A stretch of 7,749 bases of DNA from an uncultured Rikenella sp. (lineage in GTDB: Bacteria; Bacteroidota; Bacteroidia; Bacteroidales; Rikenellaceae), in the NCBI RefSeq assembly GCF_910577125.1, contig NZ_CAJTMN010000091.1, positions 1-7,749 on the forward strand, given 5' to 3'. The position numbers and the translations under genes are program-made. Shown here in pieces: positions 1 to 5,532 of this stretch (positions within the stretch are counted from its first letter, which is position 1; the number at the start of each line of letters is the position of its first letter). The notes beneath the pieces are model-generated. The model searched no databases and was not told the DNA's origin. It saw only the letters and a program-made list of their open reading frames with translations.

Positions 1-40
1 CGCTGCTGCCGATGAGCCACAACGTGCCCGTATCCCGATG

Positions 41-95
41 GCGGTAGCCCGGGGCCGGGTGTTTTTCTCTGGCCCTGTCACCCGGCGACTACCGC
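41..95. other. Strong two-part hairpin of unknown function
   Basis: GCGGTAG at 41-47 pairs with CTACCGC at 89-95, and GCCGGGTG at 54-61 pairs with CACCCGGC at 79-86. This leaves a 17-nt apical loop containing a short T run, and a small asymmetric internal loop. It lies upstream of the outer-membrane protein gene and outside any convincing reading frame. The flanks contain CGCTGCTG at 2-9, GAGCCAC at 14-20 and CGAAAGACC at 110-118. These faintly recall the 3' half of a cobalamin riboswitch, but the GGGAAGG and CTGCC elements are missing. It could be a structured leader, part of a repeat, or the tail of a truncated upstream feature. The pairing is seen directly; any function is speculation. Confidence 0.4.
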
Positions 96-173
96 TCGGG
101 GCGGATGGGCGAAAGACCGAATAGGGACGAGATTGGGGGAGTGCTTTGGACTATGCGGGCCAAACGTACTTCC

Positions 174-203
174 TTTCGAAAAGATGACTCGGGGAAAATT
201 TTG
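174..203 (+). promoter_or_regulatory. Weak candidate promoter for the outer-membrane barrel gene
   Basis: TTTC at 174-177 and AAATTTTG at 196-203 are separated by 18 nt. They approximate the Bacteroidota pattern of a -33 TTTG followed, about 19 nt later, by a -7 TAnnTTTG. The -7 element lacks the leading T and the -33 element ends in C. A start site here would give a leader of roughly 40 nt before the ATG at 249. The stretch 195-225 is clearly more AT-rich than the DNA on its left, which fits a promoter, but the match is weak. Confidence 0.25.
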
Positions 204-248
204 CATGAATTTTGCTTCAAAATCATTGAATCTCAACCTCCACTTCTC

Positions 249-707
249 ATGTTAAAGAAAATACTTTATGCACTCTGTCTGGTTTTGCCGGCTGCGGGTG
301 GGCAAACCGTTCAGGCACAGGATTATCGGACTTCCGTCAGCGTAAATCTCGGAGCCGATATGGGCTTTGGACTGAAGCATTTCCTCGGAGAGCGCAGTGC
401 TATCGAGGCTCAGTTCGGCTATAATATCTCCTGCAAAGGAGTGATGTTGTCCGCCGTCTATCAGTATCATGTGCCGTTGGCTAAAGGCTTGCGGTTGTAT
501 GCCGGAGGCGGGCTCAATATCGGAGCGCTCCATTTGGGGAGGCATCAGAGCGCCGATTTTGCCATCGGGCTCGATCCGACCGTCGGGTTCGAGTATAAAT
601 TCGTTCAGGCTCCGATCGCGCTTGCCGTGGACTATAAACCCAATATCAACTTTACACCCCATTCGCAATGGGATTTGGCCGCTTTTAAGGTGCGGTACAC
701 TTTCTGA
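249..707 (+). CDS. Small outer-membrane beta-barrel protein, function unknown
   Basis: The predicted protein has 152 residues. Residues 1-23 form a signal peptide: a basic MLKK start, a hydrophobic core, and a VQA cleavage site before Q24. The mature part alternates polar and hydrophobic residues in roughly seven or eight segments (for example 28-35, 51-60, 64-76, 81-95, 102-119, 122-135, 142-152). It ends in the aromatic-rich sequence KVRYTF with a terminal Phe, the usual C-terminal signature of proteins inserted by the BAM machinery. The size fits an eight-stranded barrel. The frame stays open back to 105, but the upstream 48 codons lack secretion features and would put the signal peptide internally, so the start is placed at 249. 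No specific family can be named. It is monocistronic and convergent with the lipoprotein operon. Membrane location is inferred with good confidence; its role (porin-like, structural or adhesive) is unknown. Confidence 0.75.
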   Translation: MLKKILYALCLVLPAAGGQTVQAQDYRTSVSVNLGADMGFGLKHFLGERSAIEAQFGYNISCKGVMLSAVYQYHVPLAKGLRLYAGGGLNIGALHLGRHQSADFAIGLDPTVGFEYKFVQAPIALAVDYKPNINFTPHSQWDLAAFKVRYTF

Positions 708-724
708 CAGAGAATACAAGAAAT

Positions 725-761
725 AAAGGGAGGACGGTCGCGATATGACCGTCCTCCCTTT
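725..761. terminator. Bidirectional terminator between convergent genes
   Basis: A perfect 15-bp inverted repeat, AAAGGGAGGACGGTC at 725-739 and GACCGTCCTCCCTTT at 747-761, encloses a 7-nt loop. It lies 17 nt past the stop of the + strand barrel gene and about 25 nt past the stop of the - strand propeller lipoprotein. T-rich sequence follows on both strands: TTTGTGTTT on + and TTTATTTC on -. It can therefore end transcription from both sides. Confidence 0.85.
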
Positions 762-786
762 GTGTTTACAGATATCCTATGAAAAC

Positions 787-1941
787 TTATTGGCCGATCG
801 TTTCCGGATCGACGATCTCATGTGTGCGGATATCGACGAAAAAGGGCGCCGTTTCCATCCCTTTGGAGGCCGGGGCGGCATCTATGCGGATAATCCGGTC
901 GCTGATGCGGGAATATTCGCGGATTTCGTTTTGGTAAACGTCCATCCGGACTACGGCCTGTTTCTTGAGGTCTGAAATCCAGAATTTCTCTTCGTCCTGT
1001 CCGTAGATGCGTGCAGCCTGGGAAAAAGCGAATCCTTTGATCGACTTGATCGGATTGATCCATTGTTTCGCAGCCTTGTCGTAGATGTTGATGCCGTCGT
1101 TATCTCCCGTCGCATACATCCGTTCGGCCGTGGGGGCGAAGGTCTTGGGCTTGAAAGTCAGTGTCCAGGCCCGATCGGACTGGTCGATGACGGTACCGTT
1201 TTTCAGCTCGTCGTTGATTCGCGAGACGTCCAGTACGCGGAGGGTCTTGCCTTCGTAATCCGTCAGCAGAAGTGTCCCGTCGGCGTCGAATTCCATGTAG
1301 TGCGAGGCAAAGGCGTTGTTGGCCGATCCGCCGCCCATTTTTTTGTAGCGGTTGATCTTTCCGGCCTTTTCCGGTACGGCGTCACTCTCTTTGTAGACGC
1401 TGACTCCGCCGTCTTTGTCGCGAGCGTAAATCAACCCGTTTTTCACGGCCAGCGCCTGTGCCTGAAATACCGGCCCGCTCCATCTTCCGTTGCCAATGCT
1501 GACGATGTAATTCAGGTCGGGCAGGTCGAAAACGTGGATGTAGGATTGTCTTTCCGCCACATAAAGTCGGGTGTCGGTCACGACGATCGCTTCGATCGGG
1601 CTGATGAACTTTTGTTCCGCCCCGTTCACGATCCACGAGGAGAGGGTGCGGAACGGCCGGTTGTTCTTCAGGTCGAAGAGAATCAGGCTCGACCCCTCGG
1701 CGATGTTGGCTACGAAGAGCGTGTCGCCCCGGCCGGCCACCGTGTAGGGGGTGAACTGGCCGGCTTCCAGCCCCATGTTTTCGTTGGTCAGCAGGTTGCC
1801 CGTCTCGTAGCAGTAGTACCAGTAGCTGGTATAGTTGCCGTTTTCGGTATCGGGATCGGCCGGGTCGCTTTTTTCCGAACATTGGACGGACAGAAGACCG
1901 CAGCATGCGATCCACAGGATATGATGAAGGTTGAATTTCAT
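787..1941 (-). CDS. Stand-alone beta-propeller lipoprotein
   Basis: The predicted protein has 384 residues from the ATG at 1941. An in-frame ATG seven codons earlier (1962) exists, but starting at MKFN gives a cleaner signal peptide. A hydrophobic segment at 8-20 leads to Cys21 (LSVQC), a plausible lipid-attachment site, although Gln at -1 is atypical. CSEKSDPADPD follows, an acidic-leaning linker of the kind seen on exported Bacteroidota lipoproteins. Residues about 65-370 contain repeated strand pairs such as DTLFVAN, TRLYVAER, GLIYARDK, GTLLLTDY and RMYATGD, each followed by an [IV]x[VI]xD-type strand. This is typical of YncE/NHL-like propellers of six or seven blades. No catalytic motif is visible. 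It is the second gene of an operon, 35 bp behind the metzincin lipoprotein, whose C-terminal domain it resembles motif for motif (IGNGRW at 149-154 against LGNGNW). A binding or scaffold role is inferred. Confidence 0.75.
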   Translation of the reverse strand: MKFNLHHILWIACCGLLSVQCSEKSDPADPDTENGNYTSYWYYCYETGNLLTNENMGLEAGQFTPYTVAGRGDTLFVANIAEGSSLILFDLKNNRPFRTLSSWIVNGAEQKFISPIEAIVVTDTRLYVAERQSYIHVFDLPDLNYIVSIGNGRWSGPVFQAQALAVKNGLIYARDKDGGVSVYKESDAVPEKAGKINRYKKMGGGSANNAFASHYMEFDADGTLLLTDYEGKTLRVLDVSRINDELKNGTVIDQSDRAWTLTFKPKTFAPTAERMYATGDNDGINIYDKAAKQWINPIKSIKGFAFSQAARIYGQDEEKFWISDLKKQAVVRMDVYQNEIREYSRISDRIIRIDAAPASKGMETAPFFVDIRTHEIVDPETIGQ

Positions 1942-1976
1942 GTTGTTCCGAATTGTAATCATGGATAGAGGGTGGA

Positions 1977-4067
1977 CTAATTCAGTTCGCTCATCGGGAT
2001 GGCATAGAGCCGTGCGCCGTCTTTGGCCCGGTCGATGATGAAGAGTGTTTTGCGCCGGATGCAGAACTTTTCGGGCGCCTGCAAGGTGATGCCGCCCACG
2101 GTGGTGTGGTTTTTCAGAATAGCGCCCGTCTTGGGATCGACTTCACAGAACTTTTCGTCGCCGTTCGAGCTGACGAAAAGTCGTGTGCCGTAGAAGTCCA
2201 GCGCATACGGAGCGTTCTTGTATGTGAGACTACCCGAGCGTTTGATCTCTTGGTATTCGCGTATCTGGGAGAGGTCGAACTGGTCGATTCGTTTGGCGGG
2301 ATGGGTGGCGTACAGAATGCCGCTCGTGGTGTCGACCGCCATGCCGTAAGTTCCGGCCGTCTCGCCGAGATTTTCGGAACGGGCGTACACGAGCATCGGG
2401 TCCAGCTGCCCGAGCATGGCCTCTTCGGCAACCACTAAGTAGCGTTTGTCGTGGATCAGCATCAGGCCGTTATACACCACGATGTCGAACGCGTGGACGG
2501 TTTGTCCGGCTCCGGTGCCCCAGTTCCCGTTGCCGAGGCAGCCGATGAAGTGTTGGTCTTCGGCGTCGAACACTTCGGTGCGGCTGCCCGTATGGGTGAC
2601 ATAGATTTTGCCGTTCGCCCGCGTCACTCCGTTCGGCTCGCCGAGGAAGTGTTCGGTGGTTCCGTCGGCACGTGTCCACTCCCGAATGCTTTTCAGGTGC
2701 GATATTTTGCCGTTTTTGATATCGAAGATTTCGACGCTGTAGTGCTCTTTGGCATCGTTCACCACGAACAGCGAGTCGTTGTAGACGTAGACGTCCTTGG
2801 GCCGGAAGGTGGCGGCCGTGGCGTCCGGAACTGCCGTATGGTCCAGTGTGAAGGAGAGTGCTTCGCCGTTCTCGCCTTTTTGGTCGTTTTCTCCCCGGTG
2901 GATCAGACCTCCGTCGATCTCGTCGAGTTCCGGATCTTCAATGATGTTTTTCGATTTATGATACGATCCGGCGATGCCTGCGTAGGTACTCTTCGATTTT
3001 CGGCTGTGCAGGAAACGGCGCGAGTAAATCGGTAATTTCTTTTCTACCGAGAGCTTTTCGTACAGTTGGCAGCCGAGGATGGTCCATCCCGGTTCGGCTT
3101 GCGGGTAGTAGGTCATGTTTCCGCCGTGGCCGTAGCCGAGAATGTGGCCGAATTCGTGGAAAGCGGTCTCCGGCCATGCATCGTCGTCGCCGTAGTGGCC
3201 GAAGTAGACGTATTCGGCCAAACCGAAAGTGCTTCCCCCGCCCAGGCCGACTACGCTGCCGCTCACGAGTCCGTAGCAGATGCCGCGTTTGCTGCGGGCG
3301 GATTTGATCAGTGCGGCCCGGTCGATCGGCTTTTTGTCGGCGTTGGCATAGAGCGGGCCCCAGCCGTTTACTTTGGATTCGAACTCCTGGGTCGAGAACA
3401 TGTAGGTGAGGTTCAAGGCCAAGGCTACCCCTTCGCGGGCGTGGCAGGCGTGGAGCGGATATTTCCAGTTCGGGTGATTCGGGTCGTAGCGTCCGAACCA
3501 GACGTTCCAGTCCACCGTGATGCTTTTCAGGGTCTGCCAGTACGGCGAGTCGCTCTCGACCGTGAAGGTGAAGTTGGCGGCCGAGAGGTGCGGATTGGCC
3601 ATGATTTTGATAGTCTTTCCGCTACGCGTTCTGGCGGTGATGTCTTCGGTGTCGAGCGGAAGATGTACCCGGAGTTGCTGGAACGGCATCAGCTTGTCGA
3701 GCGAAAGGAGTCTGAACTCTTCCTCGTAGCCGTCTATCTTGGCCCAGATGGTCACATTCGGCAGCGCGCGGGGGCTGTAGAACCGTATCTGGAAATAGTA
3801 ATCGTCGCCGAAGGTCATTTGGAGCGGATTCATGGTCGAGAAGTTCCGTTGATTTCTGTCGAAGAAGACCTCCGGCGATTCGTCGTCGTTCAGCAGATAG
3901 TAGGTGTTTTCGGCATTGTAGTCCGACGGGGTCATGTAGATCGGGAACCGGTTCGGCGCATTGACGCCGGAATCGGTCAGCAGGTTGTTTTCTTTCTTAC
4001 AGCCGGTCAGTGACAAAATGCCGAAAATCAGCATCATGAGGAAACCGGTAGGGAAGAATTTTCTCAT
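1977..4067 (-). CDS. Metzincin-type zinc metalloprotease lipoprotein with C-terminal beta-propeller
   Basis: The predicted protein has 696 residues. Its signal peptide ends in the lipobox SLTGC, with lipidated Cys23. Residues 35-200 form an uncharacterised beta-rich N-terminal region. The protease region is about 205-355 and carries HEFGHILGYGH at 304-314, the HExxHxxGxxH zinc site of metzincins: His304, His308 and His314 as ligands and Glu305 as general base. NMTYYP follows with Met318, a candidate Met-turn unusually close to the last His. Just before the site, GLGGGSTFGLAEYVYFG (274-290) could be the substrate-binding edge strand. A charged linker (about 356-415) leads to a propeller-like domain (about 422-691) with blades such as DSLFVVND, GKIYVTHT, GILYATHP, TRLFVSSN and KTLFIIDR. 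The frame extends back to 4163, but that ATG precedes the expected start of transcription and would bury the lipoprotein signal, so 4067 is chosen. It is expected to be active in the periplasm or at the surface; its substrate is unknown. The exact peptidase family is not recognised. Confidence 0.8.
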   Translation of the reverse strand: MRKFFPTGFLMMLIFGILSLTGCKKENNLLTDSGVNAPNRFPIYMTPSDYNAENTYYLLNDDESPEVFFDRNQRNFSTMNPLQMTFGDDYYFQIRFYSPRALPNVTIWAKIDGYEEEFRLLSLDKLMPFQQLRVHLPLDTEDITARTRSGKTIKIMANPHLSAANFTFTVESDSPYWQTLKSITVDWNVWFGRYDPNHPNWKYPLHACHAREGVALALNLTYMFSTQEFESKVNGWGPLYANADKKPIDRAALIKSARSKRGICYGLVSGSVVGLGGGSTFGLAEYVYFGHYGDDDAWPETAFHEFGHILGYGHGGNMTYYPQAEPGWTILGCQLYEKLSVEKKLPIYSRRFLHSRKSKSTYAGIAGSYHKSKNIIEDPELDEIDGGLIHRGENDQKGENGEALSFTLDHTAVPDATAATFRPKDVYVYNDSLFVVNDAKEHYSVEIFDIKNGKISHLKSIREWTRADGTTEHFLGEPNGVTRANGKIYVTHTGSRTEVFDAEDQHFIGCLGNGNWGTGAGQTVHAFDIVVYNGLMLIHDKRYLVVAEEAMLGQLDPMLVYARSENLGETAGTYGMAVDTTSGILYATHPAKRIDQFDLSQIREYQEIKRSGSLTYKNAPYALDFYGTRLFVSSNGDEKFCEVDPKTGAILKNHTTVGGITLQAPEKFCIRRKTLFIIDRAKDGARLYAIPMSELN

Positions 4068-4105
4068 AGCGTGTGAGTGGTTTGTATGGCGATTATTTTT
4101 GCTCT

Positions 4106-4132
4106 GTCGATTCTCGTTTTTGAGAAATCGAC
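4106..4132 (-). promoter_or_regulatory. Leader hairpin of the metalloprotease operon
   Basis: GTCGATTCTC at 4106-4115 pairs with GAGAAATCGAC at 4122-4132, apart from one bulged base, around a six-base loop. If transcription starts just downstream of the -7 element at 4161-4168, the hairpin sits in the 5' leader about 40 nt before the ATG at 4067. It might affect mRNA stability or translation. It is not followed by a T run in the - direction, so it is not an obvious attenuator. Confidence 0.4.
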
Positions 4133-4160
4133 CGCGAAGATAGGATGTTATACAAAAAAA

Positions 4161-4168
4161 CAAACCTA
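4161..4168 (-). promoter_or_regulatory. Bacteroidota -7 promoter element (metalloprotease operon)
   Basis: Read on the - strand this is TAGGTTTG, a perfect match to the Bacteroidota -7 consensus TAnnTTTG. It is embedded in AT-rich DNA about 94 nt upstream of the metalloprotease ATG. No clear TTTG -33 element lies 19-21 nt further upstream. It would drive both lipoprotein genes, since no other promoter-like sequence is apparent between them. Confidence 0.5.
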
Positions 4169-4229
4169 TGCTGAATTGTTAATATATTTGGATTTCTCGC
4201 GCTGCCCGAGTCGATTTGTAATCAGGTGT

Positions 4230-4296
4230 GGAAATATAAAAATAACCGCCGATTTCGGCCGAGCTTGTGGGGGACAAGAGAGACCGAAATCGGCGG
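4230..4296 (-). terminator. Two-tier terminator of the TonB-domain gene
   Basis: The outer stem CCGCCGATTTCGG (4246-4258) pairs perfectly with CCGAAATCGGCGG (4284-4296). Inside it, a second hairpin pairs CTTGT (4264-4268) with ACAAG (4274-4278) around a GGGGG loop. On the - strand the stem is followed by the T-rich run TTATTTTTATATTT. It begins about 40 nt past the stop codon at 4337 and insulates the TonB-domain gene from the promoter of the metalloprotease operon. Confidence 0.75.
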
Positions 4297-4336
4297 ACTG
4301 ACGACGGGCAAAGGTCGCCGGATAGAAAAAGAGGGA

Positions 4337-4837
4337 TTATAGAGCGTGTTGCCCCTGGCGCAGTTGTGGCGGCAGCGATTTGTCTTTCCGCGGTTCGACG
4401 CAGGTGAACCGGACGGGAACGACCATCCATGTCCGTACGGCTTCGCCTTCGGCGTTGATTCCGGGTGTCCAGCGCGGCGAGAGTCCCAAAACGCGGATCA
4501 CTTCGGCGCTGAGCAACAGGTAAGGGGATTCGAGAATCTCGACGTTCGAGAGGTCGCCGTTTTTCTCGATTACGAATTTTACGACCACGCGACCTCCGAG
4601 ACCCTGTTGTTGTAAAGTTTCAGGGTATTGCAATTGGGTACCGATCCATTGCGGGAAGGAGACGAGTGCCTCTTTTCCTTTGAATCGGGGCATTTGGGCG
4701 ATCGTGCGGCGGTCGTAGACCGTTGTGTCTTTCGACTCGACGAGGGCGGGCGCCGGTTTCTTCTTAGCGGCGGCGGGAAGCAGAAGGCATAGAAGGGTGA
4801 TGATGCCGATGATTCGTGTGGTATGTGCCGGTTGCAT
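4337..4837 (-). CDS. TonB C-terminal-domain protein (energy-transducer-like)
   Basis: The predicted protein has 166 residues. Residues 9-24 are strongly hydrophobic and end in PAAA before KKK. They could be a cleaved signal peptide or an uncleaved anchor. A short linker follows, then a TonB_C-type domain at about 60-145: the family's QYPETLQQQGLGGRVVVKF segment, the EKNGDLSNVEI turn, and SPRWTPG leading to the final strand VPVRF. The MPRFKGKEAL segment (49-58) matches the pre-domain motif common in Bacteroidota members. TonB normally couples the proton-motive force to outer-membrane receptors through ExbB/ExbD. This protein lacks the usual long proline-rich periplasmic spanner, so reaching the outer membrane as a classical TonB is doubtful. 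A charged tail follows at 146-166. No receptor or exbBD gene is nearby, and the gene has its own terminator. The domain call is confident; the transducer role is uncertain. Confidence 0.85.
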   Translation of the reverse strand: MQPAHTTRIIGIITLLCLLLPAAAKKKPAPALVESKDTTVYDRRTIAQMPRFKGKEALVSFPQWIGTQLQYPETLQQQGLGGRVVVKFVIEKNGDLSNVEILESPYLLLSAEVIRVLGLSPRWTPGINAEGEAVRTWMVVPVRFTCVEPRKDKSLPPQLRQGQHAL

Positions 4838-4881
4838 GGTCGGGCGGGATAAATGTTTGGTGGGCCGGAGTCCTGTGGATG

Positions 4882-4914
4882 AAAAAAACGCCGTTCACTG
4901 AAAGGAAACGGCGT
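4882..4914 (-). terminator. Rho-independent terminator of ndk
   Basis: ACGCCGTT (4888-4895) and AACGGCGT (4907-4914) form a perfect 8-bp GC-rich stem with an 11-nt loop. On the - strand the stem runs directly into seven T residues (4882-4888). It lies 24 nt after the ndk stop codon and separates ndk from the TonB-domain gene. Confidence 0.88.
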
Positions 4915-4938
4915 GAATAGCATGTCGGTATGGAGCGA

Positions 4939-5412
4939 TTAGTCGCTGTCGATTTCGTCTTCCGGCAGTGGAAGCTCGTATTTGGTGTCGATAATCTCCT
5001 TGTCCGGGAAGAAGAAGGCTGCTTCCCAAGCCGCATTCTCGTCGCTGTCCGAGGCGTGAATGGCATTCCGAGTCTTCGAAGCGGCGAATTTCTTGCGGAT
5101 GGTTCCTTCGGCAGCCAGCTCCGGATTGGTCTTTCCGATCAGTTCGCGGAACTCGGCCACGGCATCCTGCGCCCCCTCCTTTTCCAGCACTGCGGCGACG
5201 ATCGGCCCGGAGGTCATGAAAAGATAGAGGTTGCGGAAGAACGGCCGTCCTTTGTGCACGTAGTAGAATTTTTCGGCATCCGAGCGGCTGAGGTAGGTCA
5301 TTTTCAGCGCGATGATCCGAAAGCCCGCTTTCTCGATCATGGTCAGGATTTCACCGATGTGGTTTCCTCCCACCGAATCCGGCTTTATGATGGTAAAGGT
5401 TCTCTGTCCCAT
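4939..5412 (-). CDS. ndk: Nucleoside diphosphate kinase
   Basis: This cytoplasmic enzyme transfers the gamma-phosphate of ATP to nucleoside diphosphates through a phospho-histidine intermediate, balancing NTP and dNTP pools. The predicted protein has 157 residues. It opens with TFTIIKPDSV, including Lys10. The family's active-site residues are all present: Phe58 in RPFF, Arg89, Thr95, Arg106, Asn116 and the catalytic His119 in RNAIHASDSDENA. The usual Gly after the catalytic His is Ala here; related Bacteroidota enzymes may share this, but I cannot verify it. The protein is slightly longer than the common 140-150 residues because of an acidic C-terminal tail (LPLPEDEIDSD). The start follows from the conserved N-terminus beginning within a few residues of the ATG. 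It has its own promoter and terminator, so it is probably a single-gene unit. Confidence 0.97.
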   Translation of the reverse strand: MGQRTFTIIKPDSVGGNHIGEILTMIEKAGFRIIALKMTYLSRSDAEKFYYVHKGRPFFRNLYLFMTSGPIVAAVLEKEGAQDAVAEFRELIGKTNPELAAEGTIRKKFAASKTRNAIHASDSDENAAWEAAFFFPDKEIIDTKYELPLPEDEIDSD

Positions 5413-5432
5413 AAGCTGTTGAGGTGTTGATG

Positions 5433-5447
5433 GGTGAATAATTCACC
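5433..5447. promoter_or_regulatory. Palindrome at the predicted ndk transcription start
   Basis: GGTGAA and TTCACC form a perfect 6-bp inverted repeat around TAA. It lies immediately downstream of the proposed ndk -7 element, where the transcript should begin. It could be an operator or a hairpin at the very 5' end of the mRNA. The symmetry is seen; the function is a guess. Confidence 0.3.
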
Positions 5448-5449
5448 GA

Positions 5450-5480
5450 TAAAGATAGCAATTATTTCGGACGAATGAAA
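5450..5480 (-). promoter_or_regulatory. Probable ndk promoter
   Basis: On the - strand, TTTC (5480-5477) is followed after exactly 19 nt by TATCTTTA (5457-5450). This matches the Bacteroidota TTTG-N19-TAnnTTTG arrangement with one mismatch in each element. The -7 element lies 38 nt upstream of the ndk ATG, giving a leader of about 30 nt. Confidence 0.45.
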
Positions 5481-5500
5481 TCCGTCGGCCGAAACGGGTG

Positions 5501-5523
5501 AAAAAACGGGCCGTCCGGGACGG
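5501..5523 (-). terminator. Probable terminator of the PASTA-rluD operon
   Basis: CCGTC (5511-5515) and GACGG (5519-5523) form a short GC-rich hairpin that begins 9 nt after the rluD stop. On the - strand, CCCG and then six T residues (5506-5501) follow. The stem is short and separated from the T run by four bases, so this is weaker than the other terminators in the window. Confidence 0.5.
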
Positions 5524-5532
5524 AAAAAGGTG

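Noticed and set aside
105..248. N-terminal extension of the outer-membrane barrel protein by 48 codons
   Set aside because: The upstream codons encode no secretion signal and would place the clear signal peptide internally. The region also contains the AT-rich candidate promoter.
1063..1968. Long + strand reading frame opposite the propeller lipoprotein
   Set aside because: It is a shadow frame produced by GC-biased third positions of the - strand gene. Its translation is rich in Val, Asp and Gly with no recognisable domain or signal.
3066..4013. Long + strand reading frame opposite the metalloprotease
   Set aside because: It has the same shadow pattern, lacks a family motif, and overlaps a well-supported - strand protein along its whole length.
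4068..4163. Earlier start for the metalloprotease at 4163
   Set aside because: That ATG would lie upstream of the transcript start expected from the -7 element and would precede the lipoprotein signal peptide with 32 polar residues.
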